Both the position numbers and the translations under genes were made by a program. This document shows positions 23,825 through 32,630 of a stretch of DNA of 64,000 nt, piece by piece. The notes under the pieces were generated by a model that saw nothing but the letters and a program-made list of their open reading frames with translations, was not told the origin of the DNA and made no database searches. Origin of the DNA: Bacteroidia bacterium (lineage in GTDB: Bacteria; Bacteroidota; Bacteroidia; Chitinophagales; Chitinophagaceae); the NCBI GenBank assembly GCA_030429205.1, contig JAUICZ010000001.1:310001-374000 (forward strand). The letters run 5' to 3'. Positions within the stretch are counted from its first letter, which is position 1; every line of letters starts with the position of its first letter.

Positions 23825-25984
23825 ATGTTAGCAGCTATGCGATTTTTTATTTTGGCCCTCATTTCAGCATTTTGGATTACGGGTGTTTCCGCACAATCAA
23901 CTATTAGCGGTACTATTACTACTAAAGCTGGCGAACCTATTAAGGGCGCAAGTGTTTATTTGTTGAACACAATAGATGGCAGTACAACAGACAGCACAGG
24001 TGCCTTCACGTTCACAACTGAAGAAACTGGGGCACAAACTATTGTTGCCGAACATCCTGACCATCAAAATGCAGGTACACCTATTACTATTAATGGTGAC
24101 ATCTCTGGCGTTACTTTAAAAATGAGCAGAGGTGTAGTACGTATGGATGCCGTTACAGTTACAGCAGGTTCTTTTGAAGCATCGGGAAGTAAAGCCACTA
24201 TACTCAACTCACTGGATATTGTAACAACTGCCGGAGCGCGTGCGGATGTGGTACAAGCTATACAGACATTGCCCGGCACACAAAAACAAGGCGACCAGAC
24301 AGGTTTGTTTGTACGTGGCGGCGATGCGAGCGAATCTGCAGTGTTAATAGATGGGCTAGTTGCTCAAAATGCTTTTTTAAGTACAGCACCCGGCGTTGCA
24401 GCACGCAGCAGGTTTGGTCCATTTCAATTCAAAGGCATCTCGTTCAGCAGTGGTGGATACAGCGCCAGATACGGACAGGCGTTATCTTCGGTTTTAGAAT
24501 TAAACAGTAACGATCAACCTGATAAAAGTACTGTAAACTTAGGTGTGAATATGGCAGGAGTATACGCCTCTGCATCAAAATTGTTTGACAAAACCAGTAT
24601 TGAAGCTACAGCGTCTTACAACAACTTAACACCATTCTACGGTATTGCAGAAACCAACTTCGATTTTTACGATGTGCCAAAAGGCGGGGGTGGATCTACA
24701 AAATTCACCTTCAAACCAAATGAGCACGGCATATTCAAAGCCTTTATCACATACCAGCAATTTCAAAACGGAACTAGAGTACCCGACCCGGCAGACCTAA
24801 CTCAGAAATTAAATTTCGGACTAAAGAACAGATATGTTACCGGTGGCGCATCATACAAACAAACTTGGAAATCTAAATGGGGACTATATGTTGCCAGTAT
24901 GTATAGTTATAATCAAGACGATATCAACTTCAACAACACTCCGGTTGTTAATAACGACGATAGAGCTCAAATAAGGCTGGAAGGGAAACACTACACCAGT
25001 AGCAGGCTTACCATATTACTAGGTACAGAAGTCCAGTATTTCAATTACCATCAAAAATTTGCAGTCTTTGAAAACGACTTCAAAGAAAACCAAACAGCTG
25101 GTTATACAGAGGTAGACTGGACACCAGTCTATTGGCTGGCTCTTAAACCTGGAGTTCGTTTTGAATATAGCTCTCTTATTGCCAGTAGCAATATATCTCC
25201 ACGCTTTGCCGCAGCCATCAGAGCAGGCGAAAATGGACAAATCTCTTTGGCAAGTGGTATCTTCTATCAGATAGCAGAACCTCAATATTATTTACTAGGT
25301 CACCGCCCCGGTTTTCAGCAATCTATACATTACATAGCCAACTATCAATACTCTAAAAATGACCGCACATTACGTATAGAAGGGTACTATAAAGATTACA
25401 ACCAACTTGTACGCGAACGTTTGGCAAACGGCACTTTCGACCCTAATAACTTTCGAGTGCCGGTTGGGTTTGTTGATAATTCAGGATATGGATATGCGCA
25501 AGGAGCAGAGTTATTCTGGAGGGACAAGAAAAGTGTAAAGAATGGAGACTACTGGATCTCTTACAGCTATATTGATACACGTAGGTTATACAAGAACTAT
25601 ATTTCTGAAGCACAACCAAACTTTATTGCAACACACAACCTGAGTGTCGTAACAAAGTACTTTATCCCGAAGTTGCAAACCCAGTTTAACATGACATACA
25701 GCTACGCTAGTGGTCGCCCTTATTACGACCCTGCTAACCCTGTGTTCATGGCAGACCGTGCACCTGATTACCATAACTTGAGTTTGACAGTTAACTACCT
25801 GAGATCATTCGGGAAGTGGTTCTCTGTAATATATGCAGGGGTTGATAACATTACTAACAACAAAAACATATTCGGATATAGATTTACAAACGGCACTCGT
25901 ACACCCATTGTACCCGCCATATACAGATCTGTATTTGTAGGTATCAACTTTTCTTTAACTGCATTTGATGTAGATGAACTTTAA
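23825..25984 (+). CDS. TonB-dependent outer-membrane receptor
   Basis: 719-residue outer-membrane transporter, energised by TonB. A signal peptide (ending GVSAQ at about residue 24) precedes a carboxypeptidase-regulatory-like domain (about 25-100: STISGTITTKAGEPIKGASV). The plug domain has GDQTGLFVRGGDASESAVLIDG. The remainder is a beta-barrel with alternating aromatic strands, for example SARYGQALSSVLELNS, closing with FVGINFSLTAFDVDEL. It has no SusD partner, and the single-subunit layout resembles siderophore or metal receptors rather than SusC. The next gene starts 20 bp after its stop and encodes a small secreted protein, so the two may be co-expressed. The substrate is unknown. Confidence 0.92.
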   Translation: MLAAMRFFILALISAFWITGVSAQSTISGTITTKAGEPIKGASVYLLNTIDGSTTDSTGAFTFTTEETGAQTIVAEHPDHQNAGTPITINGDISGVTLKMSRGVVRMDAVTVTAGSFEASGSKATILNSLDIVTTAGARADVVQAIQTLPGTQKQGDQTGLFVRGGDASESAVLIDGLVAQNAFLSTAPGVAARSRFGPFQFKGISFSSGGYSARYGQALSSVLELNSNDQPDKSTVNLGVNMAGVYASASKLFDKTSIEATASYNNLTPFYGIAETNFDFYDVPKGGGGSTKFTFKPNEHGIFKAFITYQQFQNGTRVPDPADLTQKLNFGLKNRYVTGGASYKQTWKSKWGLYVASMYSYNQDDINFNNTPVVNNDDRAQIRLEGKHYTSSRLTILLGTEVQYFNYHQKFAVFENDFKENQTAGYTEVDWTPVYWLALKPGVRFEYSSLIASSNISPRFAAAIRAGENGQISLASGIFYQIAEPQYYLLGHRPGFQQSIHYIANYQYSKNDRTLRIEGYYKDYNQLVRERLANGTFDPNNFRVPVGFVDNSGYGYAQGAELFWRDKKSVKNGDYWISYSYIDTRRLYKNYISEAQPNFIATHNLSVVTKYFIPKLQTQFNMTYSYASGRPYYDPANPVFMADRAPDYHNLSLTVNYLRSFGKWFSVIYAGVDNITNNKNIFGYRFTNGTRTPIVPAIYRSVFVGINFSLTAFDVDEL

Positions 25985-26003
25985 ACTTAAAACACGAATA
26001 AAC

Positions 26004-26702
26004 ATGTTACGTAATTTACTATTAGCAACTATTGTTGGTTTAATGAGCTTCTCGGCGCAAGCTCAAGACATGAATGTTGCACTAAAAAAGACTTTTCTGG
26101 CATTTGACAGCACCAGAGATCTAGACAAAAAAATTGCCGGCAGCAATAAAATGGCCTTAATCACCAAAAAGTGGAATGACGAGTGGGTAACCCACTATTA
26201 CAACTCATACTGTAAAGCTCAGTTGTCTTACATAGAAAAAGACCCCACTAAAAGAGATGCATATGTTGATGAAGCAGAAACAGAACTTGAGGAGGCTATC
26301 AACCTGCTAGGTAAAGAAGATGATGAAATATTTGTGATGAAGGCAATGTTAGCACAAGCACGTATGTCTGTAGATGGCAGAAACCGTTGGCAGAAATATG
26401 GAAAAATATTTGAAGAAAACCTTCAAAAAGCGAAAGAGATCAACGAAGAAAACCCACGTATTTATTACATGAAAGGGACTAGTGTATTCTTTACCCCTAA
26501 AATGTTTGGTGGTGGCGCTAAGAATGCTATGGAATATTTTGAGCGTGCTGACACCTTTTTTGAAAACGAAAACGATAGCGACATGAAAGAACCCTTCTGG
26601 GGCAAGCATGCCAACAAGTATTTTATATCGCAGTGTAAAGAAGCTCTTGCAAAAGACAAGAAGGATAAAAAAATTGATGAAGAAGAGAGCGAAGAAGGTT
26701 AA
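26004..26702 (+). CDS. Secreted TPR-like protein of unknown function
   Basis: 232-residue exported protein. I start at the ATG at 26004 because it begins a clean signal peptide (MLRNLLLATIVGLMSFSAQAQ); an in-frame ATG at 25974 would overlap the receptor gene and put a charged extension in front. The mature part is helical with TPR-like spacing (ETELEEAINLLGKEDDEIFVM, split; FEENLQKAKEINEENPRIYY; AMEYFERADTFFENEN). The C-terminus is very acidic/lysine-rich (DKKDKKIDEEESEEG). It follows the TonB receptor and ends at a strong terminator, so it is probably a periplasmic accessory of that receptor. No family name can be given with confidence. Confidence 0.75.
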   Translation: MLRNLLLATIVGLMSFSAQAQDMNVALKKTFLAFDSTRDLDKKIAGSNKMALITKKWNDEWVTHYYNSYCKAQLSYIEKDPTKRDAYVDEAETELEEAINLLGKEDDEIFVMKAMLAQARMSVDGRNRWQKYGKIFEENLQKAKEINEENPRIYYMKGTSVFFTPKMFGGGAKNAMEYFERADTFFENENDSDMKEPFWGKHANKYFISQCKEALAKDKKDKKIDEEESEEG

Positions 26703-26728
26703 CCGTTTTTAACACTCCCATAATAAGT

Positions 26729-26759
26729 AAGGCCTTGCAGATCACTGCAGGGCCTTTTT
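26729..26759 (+). terminator. Terminator of the TonB receptor operon
   Basis: AAGGCCTTGCAG (26729-26740), the 4-nt loop ATCA, then CTGCAGGGCCTT pairs over 12 positions with one G-U pair and ends in five T. Strong intrinsic terminator 27 nt after the stop at 26702. Confidence 0.9.
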
Positions 26760-26870
26760 AAATATTTGTATATCAATGTATTATAATCAGTTTAACATAG
26801 CTTTTAGAACTTTTTCGGGTTACAATTGTTGTTTCATTGTATCCACTAACATAGACTAAACTGAAATATT

Positions 26871-27671
26871 ATGAAGAACAGTAAGATTATAACGACGACG
26901 ATTCTAATGTTGGCAACATCAATTTTCTTTTTTGCTTGTAAGAAAGAAAGTTCGAACTCAAACGTTCAGCCAACAACACAAAAAGCAAAAGTAAACTTTC
27001 ACTTAACAGACGCACCGGCAGATTATGATGCATTATATATAGATATACAAAGAATTGAAATTACTATGGAAGGGGCTGCGAAAACAGAGGTTGACATTTT
27101 CAGACCTGGTGTATATAATTTATTAACTCTAAAAAACGGTGTAGATACTTTACTCGCCCAAGCTGAGTTACAAACCGGTAAAATAAGTCAGATAAGGCTA
27201 ATACTTGGCTCCAATAACTCAATAGTTGTAGATGGTAGCACCTACGCATTAAATACGCCGTCTGCCCAACAAAGCGGATTTAAGCTAAACCTTAACCAAG
27301 AGTTGAAGGCTGGTGGGGCTTATGATATTTGGTTAGATTTTGATGCAGGTAGTTCTGTTGTTGCTACAGGAAGCGGCAAGTATAATTTAAAACCAACAGT
27401 TAAAGCATTTGCTGCAGAAACAAATGGCCGAATTAAAGGTTATGTATTACCCGGCAGTGCATTAGTAACTGTTTATGCCACAAACGGAGTTGATACATAT
27501 ACAGCCATACCAAATGCTGATGGCTTCTATATGTTCCAAGGACTGGAAGAAGGTACTTACCAGATTACTCTTGACGCATCTGTTGCGCTATTTGCGGACC
27601 TTACCATTAATGATGTACAAGTAACATATGGCCAAACAACAGATCTTGGCACAAAGACTTTGATAAAATAA
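26871..27671 (+). CDS. DUF4382 lipoprotein
   Basis: 266-residue lipoprotein with signal and lipobox SIFFFAC (Cys at about residue 23), then KKESSNSN. The DUF4382 domain covers about residues 43-180: KVNFHLTDAPADYDALYIDI, QRIEIT, NLLTLKNGVDTLLAQAELQ, QIRLILGSNNSIVVDG and WLDFDAGSSVVATGSGKY. A small C-terminal beta domain (GYVLPGSALVTVYATNGVDT) looks like a carboxypeptidase-regulatory-like sandwich. DUF4382 is widespread in Bacteroidota and has no known function; the lipid anchor places it on the envelope. It is a single-gene unit bounded by terminators at 26729 and 27694. Confidence 0.85.
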   Translation: MKNSKIITTTILMLATSIFFFACKKESSNSNVQPTTQKAKVNFHLTDAPADYDALYIDIQRIEITMEGAAKTEVDIFRPGVYNLLTLKNGVDTLLAQAELQTGKISQIRLILGSNNSIVVDGSTYALNTPSAQQSGFKLNLNQELKAGGAYDIWLDFDAGSSVVATGSGKYNLKPTVKAFAAETNGRIKGYVLPGSALVTVYATNGVDTYTAIPNADGFYMFQGLEEGTYQITLDASVALFADLTINDVQVTYGQTTDLGTKTLIK

Positions 27672-27693
27672 TAGTGGGTTTTGCATAACGAGG

Positions 27694-27729
27694 AAAGCGT
27701 GAAACAGTAAATACTGTTTCACGCTTTTT
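27694..27729 (+). terminator. Long perfect terminator hairpin after the DUF4382 gene
   Basis: A perfect 16-bp stem (AAAGCGTGAAACAGTA at 27694-27709 and its complement at 27712-27727) with a 2-nt central spacer is followed by a T-run. It is unusually long and stable for this window. Confidence 0.92.
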
Positions 27730-27817
27730 CTTATTAATACTTATTGGATTTCAAACACTTCTTAAACCTATCATTTATGCTTATTTTCCAGTCTGTTACT
27801 ATTAATACAAATAGTCC

Positions 27818-30103
27818 ATGCACCAAAAGTTATCTAAACTTCCATACATAGTTTGTTATTTATGCGCCATTGTTGTAGGCATTAAACAGTTAAGAGAGCC
27901 TGACATCTGGTGGCAATTATTAAGCGGGAGATGGATGTTAGAGAATAATGCCGTTACTCGTACAGATATGCTCTCTTATACAGTAGAAGGCACACAATGG
28001 ACCAATGTAAAGTGGTTATATGAAGTTTTAGCGGCCAGTCTTGAAAGAGGGCTAGGACCACACGCGGTAATGCTGTTGCAAATAATAGTAAATGTCCTGA
28101 TCGTTTACCTGCTGATAAGAGTTTTAAAAAAATTCACAGAACATATAAATGCGCACACATCTACCTTTTTTACAGTAACGTCTGTTATTGCTTTACTAGC
28201 TGTTTCTGAATTCAGGATGGCAGGACGCCCCGAAATGATCTCTCATTTAATGACCGCCATGTATATGTTTATTATATGGACGGCACCCAAATTTTCATGG
28301 AAACGACTTGTATGGCTAGTACCATTACAATGCATATGGGCAAACATGCATGAAGGCTATCCTGTCGGGATGGTTATTATTGGCTTATATGTTGCCGGCA
28401 CTCTAATTGCATATCTTAAAGATAAGAGCACTGAGCACTTGCAGGCTGTTAAGCAATCATCACTAATAATGGCTGGCGCAGCAATAGCCATCCTCATCAA
28501 CCCCAACACTATCACGTTATGGACACAGCCTTTTGAAATATTCAGACAATTAAAGGCAAACCAGTATACAACAGAACTATTCTCTTTTACAGAAGTCGAG
28601 TACTGGACCTTCCAGGCAAAAGTGCATGTAACAATGCTTTCCGCTGTATTGTTATTCTGGGCATACAGACTATTTGTTGATAAAAAAGAATTTAAACTCA
28701 CCCCAAAACTTATAGGCTACCTATTATCTATACCTCTATTTGGCTACTTATCATTATCTGCGAACAGAAACATTCCATTTGCTCAAATAGTGATGTTCCC
28801 ATCAGTACCTGTTATTTGTGTATGGCTAATTGAGACACTAAAAATCCAACAAAAAAAATGGTATCAACAAGTTTCAAAAAGAACAGTTTTTGTCAGTATT
28901 GCCTTAGCTGCTATATTCTATACATCTATTGCCAGCAATGCTTATTACAAGTATACCAATTCGCCAAATAGATATGGCATACACATTACTACGCTACATA
29001 ATGCTACAAGTGCCGCAGATTTTATAAGAACTCATAACATAAAAGGACCTGCATTCTCTGACTACTTTGTCTCATCATACTTATTGTGGGACCTTTATCC
29101 ACAATTCAAGTCGTATATAGATTTACGAGACCTTGACATATTCAATGAAGATTTCTTTCAAGAGTACATAGATTTATATGGCAACCCTAAAAAATTCTAT
29201 GAGAAAGACAGCATCTATAAATTCAACTACATTGTATTGAGTACGTCTCAGTTAAGATCGTTACAGCAAACACTGTATTGGGAGCAGGGTTTCAATGTTG
29301 TGTATGTTGACCCTGTAGCTGTGATATTCTTAAGAGAATCTGAAGAGAATGATGCGCTCAATAAAAATGTTGCTGCGCAAAGACTATTCACATGGCCTCA
29401 ACAACCCAGCGACCCCGAGTGGGCAGAAGGTATTACCAAATTATTCAACCCTGCTGTAGAATACACTGAAGAGCAGGAACGCTTTGCGCCATTGTATGCG
29501 GGGCTGTTTTACAACAGTGTAAGAAACACCAAAATGGCTGTAAGGCTTTTACAGCCAGCAGTAGAAGGCGCGCTAAGTAACAATGCAAAAGCGCTATCTA
29601 CATTAGGTTATAGTTTTTTGGAGTACCAACAGTTTGCAAAAAGCGATAAGGAGTCAGAACGAAAAATAGACAGTGCATTCTTTTTATTTGACAGAGCATT
29701 AGAAATCGACCCTAACCTTACCAGTGCGCATATAGGCATCGCATCATTCTTTATCATACGTAATAACTATAGAGACGCGAAAGCACACTTAGAAACATGC
29801 TTAAAGCTGGATAGCAAAAATGATTTTGCACACTATTTATATGGACTTTCATGCAGAAGTTTATGGCAGGCCTCTAATAGCGAGCAAGAATTAGAAAATG
29901 TTATCTCAGGAATGGAAAATGCTCTTGAAATAAACGATGCAAATGTAAAAGCATATTTATATCTGGCAGAAGCATATTGGTACAAAGGAGAGAAAGAAAC
30001 ATCTCGTGAATACATGCGCAAGGCTATCGATTCTAAAACGTATTGGGTTGCTCAGGAAAAAGAACTTTTGCAAACTATGCAGGGACTTACAGGTGTACAG
30101 TAA
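27818..30103 (+). CDS. Polytopic GT-C-like membrane protein with C-terminal TPRs
   Basis: 761-residue membrane protein. The N-terminal 380 residues hold about ten helices. The first loop (REPDIWWQLLSGRWMLENN, then WTNVKWLYEV) has the acidic DxWW/DxWx pattern found in GT-C-type polyprenyl-linked mannosyl/arabinosyl transferases. A soluble part follows with DLRDLDIFNEDFFQEYIDLY, and residues about 560-755 form TPR-like helices (FLFDRALEIDPNLTSAHIGI, HLETCLKLDSKNDFAHYLYG). The GT-C assignment is by motif and topology, not by a full match, so the donor and acceptor are unknown. Its stop lies 2 bp from the stop of the convergent gene, inside a perfect 15-bp inverted repeat. Confidence 0.75.
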   Translation: MHQKLSKLPYIVCYLCAIVVGIKQLREPDIWWQLLSGRWMLENNAVTRTDMLSYTVEGTQWTNVKWLYEVLAASLERGLGPHAVMLLQIIVNVLIVYLLIRVLKKFTEHINAHTSTFFTVTSVIALLAVSEFRMAGRPEMISHLMTAMYMFIIWTAPKFSWKRLVWLVPLQCIWANMHEGYPVGMVIIGLYVAGTLIAYLKDKSTEHLQAVKQSSLIMAGAAIAILINPNTITLWTQPFEIFRQLKANQYTTELFSFTEVEYWTFQAKVHVTMLSAVLLFWAYRLFVDKKEFKLTPKLIGYLLSIPLFGYLSLSANRNIPFAQIVMFPSVPVICVWLIETLKIQQKKWYQQVSKRTVFVSIALAAIFYTSIASNAYYKYTNSPNRYGIHITTLHNATSAADFIRTHNIKGPAFSDYFVSSYLLWDLYPQFKSYIDLRDLDIFNEDFFQEYIDLYGNPKKFYEKDSIYKFNYIVLSTSQLRSLQQTLYWEQGFNVVYVDPVAVIFLRESEENDALNKNVAAQRLFTWPQQPSDPEWAEGITKLFNPAVEYTEEQERFAPLYAGLFYNSVRNTKMAVRLLQPAVEGALSNNAKALSTLGYSFLEYQQFAKSDKESERKIDSAFFLFDRALEIDPNLTSAHIGIASFFIIRNNYRDAKAHLETCLKLDSKNDFAHYLYGLSCRSLWQASNSEQELENVISGMENALEINDANVKAYLYLAEAYWYKGEKETSREYMRKAIDSKTYWVAQEKELLQTMQGLTGVQ

Positions 30104-30130
30104 GCTTAAAATAACTTTAAGCTTACTGTA
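30096..30130. repeat. 15-bp perfect inverted repeat joining two convergent gene ends
   Basis: TACAGTAAGCTTAAA (30096-30110) and TTTAAGCTTACTGTA (30116-30130) surround the 5-nt loop ATAAC. The repeat includes the TAA of the forward gene (30101-30103) and the last codons and stop of the reverse gene (30106-30108). There is no U-run, so it is terminator-like but not a classic intrinsic terminator. Confidence 0.8.
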
Positions 30131-31263
30131 AGGCCCGGCCACACGTAGTTGTCTTGCCCTTTACGTACCAGTAAAAATATTTCAGGCGTGATTCTCACTG
30201 AAGGTGAAAGGCTGTAGTTCCAAAATATTTTATACCCTTCGTGCGGCTCTAAAGAGGGGTGATCTGTCAACATATAGCTAAAACCCAATGAGGTTTCATA
30301 TACAGGTATCCAAGTGTTCTTTCTATCAATGAACGTACCCAGTTCTGCATTAATAAATGCCAGGCTATAGTAGTTATATACAGAAGCAGAAATTCTTTCG
30401 AACTGTGGCATAGTGGATATTGAAACTCTTACATAGTCGTGCTTACCGGGAGCTGTCCTCCATTTATATGAACCTCCAACTTCTAGAAATGGCGATAAAT
30501 TATTTCTAAATACAGATGCACCAATATAATAGGTTACATCAAACCCTTTAAGAATCCCTCCTCTGTTTTTTACACTTAGCTTTTCTTTACCATCTATAGC
30601 TGCAGCAGTATAGTTGATAGCAATACTATGATACCATGTATCTTCCCTGTTCCATTTACTGCGTTTTTGTTCCACTGCTTTATCCAGCGCAGAGGCTACT
30701 TCTTCTACCAGTTGCTCATTTTTTGAAATACTGCTGATGTCTTCTATATCCTTCAATACAAATGTGTACAACAGCAATGCTTTTTCCACCTGCCCTTCTT
30801 GATCTTTTTGCACCTCATAGGTTTTTAAAATACGTATAGTATCCATACCCAATTTTAGTGGGGCTTGTTGGTCGTAATTAATAATTAGCATATCTGTGCC
30901 ATCATTATGTTCTCTTATTCTTACCGACAATGGCCTGTTTTTTATCGGAGCATGAATATCTATTCTTTTAGACGTGAGTGTACTTTTAAATGAATCGGAG
31001 ACTTTCGCTACGGTACTACCTGCAATATCAAAAATTGTGTTCAGTGCTTCTTTTTCAGGCCAATAGCTCATCTTGTAAAAGTCAACCAGCAAGAAGTTAT
31101 CATCAGGTAAGTCCACTTTTATATGATGGTTATGATATGCTTTATTCAGCTCGAACAATTCTCTTTTCAACTGTTCTTCATTCTTTACAGGGCGCCTGTT
31201 TTGCGCTACAGAATTAGCACTGAAAATCAATAAGATTGCGAGTATATATAATAGCTTTTGCAT
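30106..31263 (-). CDS. Exported protein, third gene of the first ECF sigma operon
   Basis: 385-residue protein with a signal peptide (ending NSVAQ at about residue 21). The middle is helical and charged (VEEVASALDKAVEQKRSKW). The C-terminal third alternates aromatic and polar residues as in outer-membrane strands: VTYYIGASVFRNNLSPFLEV, INAELGTFIDRKNTWIPVY, ending VWPGLTVSLKLF, whose terminal Phe is typical of barrel proteins. No named family was recognised. It starts 2 bp after the anti-sigma-like gene and ends in the 15-bp inverted repeat. The gene order sigma, membrane protein, outer-membrane protein is repeated at 48.0-50.1 kb. Confidence 0.72.
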   Translation of the reverse strand: MQKLLYILAILLIFSANSVAQNRRPVKNEEQLKRELFELNKAYHNHHIKVDLPDDNFLLVDFYKMSYWPEKEALNTIFDIAGSTVAKVSDSFKSTLTSKRIDIHAPIKNRPLSVRIREHNDGTDMLIINYDQQAPLKLGMDTIRILKTYEVQKDQEGQVEKALLLYTFVLKDIEDISSISKNEQLVEEVASALDKAVEQKRSKWNREDTWYHSIAINYTAAAIDGKEKLSVKNRGGILKGFDVTYYIGASVFRNNLSPFLEVGGSYKWRTAPGKHDYVRVSISTMPQFERISASVYNYYSLAFINAELGTFIDRKNTWIPVYETSLGFSYMLTDHPSLEPHEGYKIFWNYSLSPSVRITPEIFLLVRKGQDNYVWPGLTVSLKLF

Positions 31264-31265
31264 GA

Positions 31266-31943
31266 TTACTTAGATTTTTTAAACCCGTGAAAAATAGATG
31301 ATGCATGCTGGTTGCTTGCAGGCAATCGCTCTGCGGATATTTGCAATGCAAACCCAGACCTCACTTTCGCAGAAGGGTCACTTTGATACAAGGCCGTATT
31401 ACGATCTTCATTCTCAATATCCAGCAAGTGCACAGGCTTCACTTTCTTTACAGGAGCTTTTGCAATTACAGTTTTTTCTTCAGTCAGGGTCTCTGTCACT
31501 ATAGCAGGCGCCTGATCTTTCTTCTTAACAGGTTGCGCTACTTCTTTTTGTTGCGCCACTACTACCTGCTGTTTTTGTACCGGCTGAAGCGGAGCTGCAA
31601 CAGGTTGCACTACAGGCACTTCTACTTCTTTAGTAACATACACCGTATCCGTTTTTACAATAACTTGTGGTGCTACAGGTTTATTTGCTATTGTTACTTG
31701 TTGTTCTGCTTGTTTATCATCATTATTAAGAATTGTTGTTATAGCCACACTACCTATTAAAACGCCGGCAACTACTGCTGCTGCATGTGTCCACCATACA
31801 GGCACAACTCGTCTTTTCTTTTTGGCAGGAAGTTTTTCAGACAACTCATCCCAGGCTTGGTCTTTATCAAAACCAGGCAGCACATCATGCAAACTTGCAT
31901 TCTCCATTTTATCATTCATCATCTTTTCAAAATCTGTACCCAT
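31266..31943 (-). CDS. Single-pass membrane protein, putative anti-sigma factor
   Basis: 225-residue protein with a cytoplasmic N-terminus (MGTDFEKMMNDKMENASLHD) ending at KKKRRV. One membrane helix follows (about 51-71, WTHAAAVVAGVLIGSVAITT). The periplasmic tail is rich in V, P, Q and K: EVEVPVVQPVAAPLQPVQKQ and similar. Topology and position directly after an ECF sigma gene (2 bp) fit an anti-sigma factor, although no zinc-binding ASD motif (HxxxCxxC) is present. The tail is low-complexity and could span the periplasm to the outer-membrane protein encoded next. The anti-sigma role is inference. Confidence 0.7.
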   Translation of the reverse strand: MGTDFEKMMNDKMENASLHDVLPGFDKDQAWDELSEKLPAKKKRRVVPVWWTHAAAVVAGVLIGSVAITTILNNDDKQAEQQVTIANKPVAPQVIVKTDTVYVTKEVEVPVVQPVAAPLQPVQKQQVVVAQQKEVAQPVKKKDQAPAIVTETLTEEKTVIAKAPVKKVKPVHLLDIENEDRNTALYQSDPSAKVRSGFALQISAERLPASNQHASSIFHGFKKSK

Positions 31944-31945
31944 GA

Positions 31946-32512
31946 TCAGTTGTTTTTACTGTGATCTAAAATTGTTTTCTGTAACAAGGCCTTTGCTTTA
32001 TGTAACTGAGATTTAGAAGTATTATCTGATATATTCATCAAGACTCCAATTTCCTTATGCGTCATGCCTTCAAAAGTGTACAGGTTAAATATTGTCCTGT
32101 ACCCGTCAGGCAAACTATGTATCAAAGCCATCAGTTCTTTCACACTCATCCTGCCTATTGCATCATTATCCAGAGCCACATCGCTTGCATAATCCAGTTC
32201 GTTTGCTCCTGCCAGTATGTTATCTTTCTTTCTTAAGAACATCAGGCATTGGTTGATCATTATTTTCTTCATCCAAGCTTTCAAACTTCCATCTCCTCTG
32301 TATTCAAACTTTTGCAAATTCTTAAAACAGTTACAAAACCCGTCCATCATTACTTCTCTGGCATCTTCTGCATTGGGGATGTACCTAAGGCACGTCAGCA
32401 TCATAAAATCGATATATTTATCGTAGAGCTGCCTTTGTGCAATACGTTCCCCGTCAATGCAAGATGCAATGAGTTCTTGCTCGTTTATTGTATGTGTAGT
32501 GCGTAGTGTCAA
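31946..32512 (-). CDS. ECF RNA polymerase sigma factor
   Basis: 188-residue sigma-70 family ECF factor. Region 2 contains ERIAQRQLYDKYIDFMML, PNAEDAREVMMDGFCNCFKN and WMKKIMINQCLMFLRKK. Region 4 contains IHSLPDGYRTIFNLYTFEGM, followed by THKEIGVLMNISDNTSKSQL with its helix-turn-helix. The start codon appears to be TTG at 32510-32512, since the next ATG would delete part of region 2. A TATATTAG box close upstream may give a very short leader. Further upstream (32563-32612) is an ECF-type promoter element that is also found in front of the T9SS gene. It is first of three co-directional genes separated by 2-bp gaps. Confidence 0.92.
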   Translation of the reverse strand: MTLRTTHTINEQELIASCIDGERIAQRQLYDKYIDFMMLTCLRYIPNAEDAREVMMDGFCNCFKNLQKFEYRGDGSLKAWMKKIMINQCLMFLRKKDNILAGANELDYASDVALDNDAIGRMSVKELMALIHSLPDGYRTIFNLYTFEGMTHKEIGVLMNISDNTSKSQLHKAKALLQKTILDHSKNN

Positions 32513-32562
32513 GCGAGTGCTAATATAATCTGTCAGGTTTAGATACCCCTTGCCTTATTCAT

Positions 32563-32612
32563 ATAAATGCAGGATATGCAAAAAGGGTTGCCCGACTCAA
32601 AATATTTTTTTG
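32563..32612 (-). promoter_or_regulatory. Candidate autoregulated ECF promoter element, copy 1
   Basis: On the minus strand an AT-rich block is followed by CGGGCAACCC (32594-32585), an 11-nt spacer and CCTGCATTTAT (32573-32563). In ECF terms this is GCAAC, 16 nt, GCATTTAT. The same 50 bases recur ungapped at 33685-33734 with about 40 identities. It lies upstream of the ECF sigma gene. Confidence 0.65.
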
Positions 32613-32630
32613 CAGGACAACCTCGCACTA

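Noticed and set aside
27694-27729. 16-bp perfect hairpin considered as a regulatory or mobile-element end
   Set aside because: It is directly followed by a T-run after a stop codon and occurs once, so it is a terminator.
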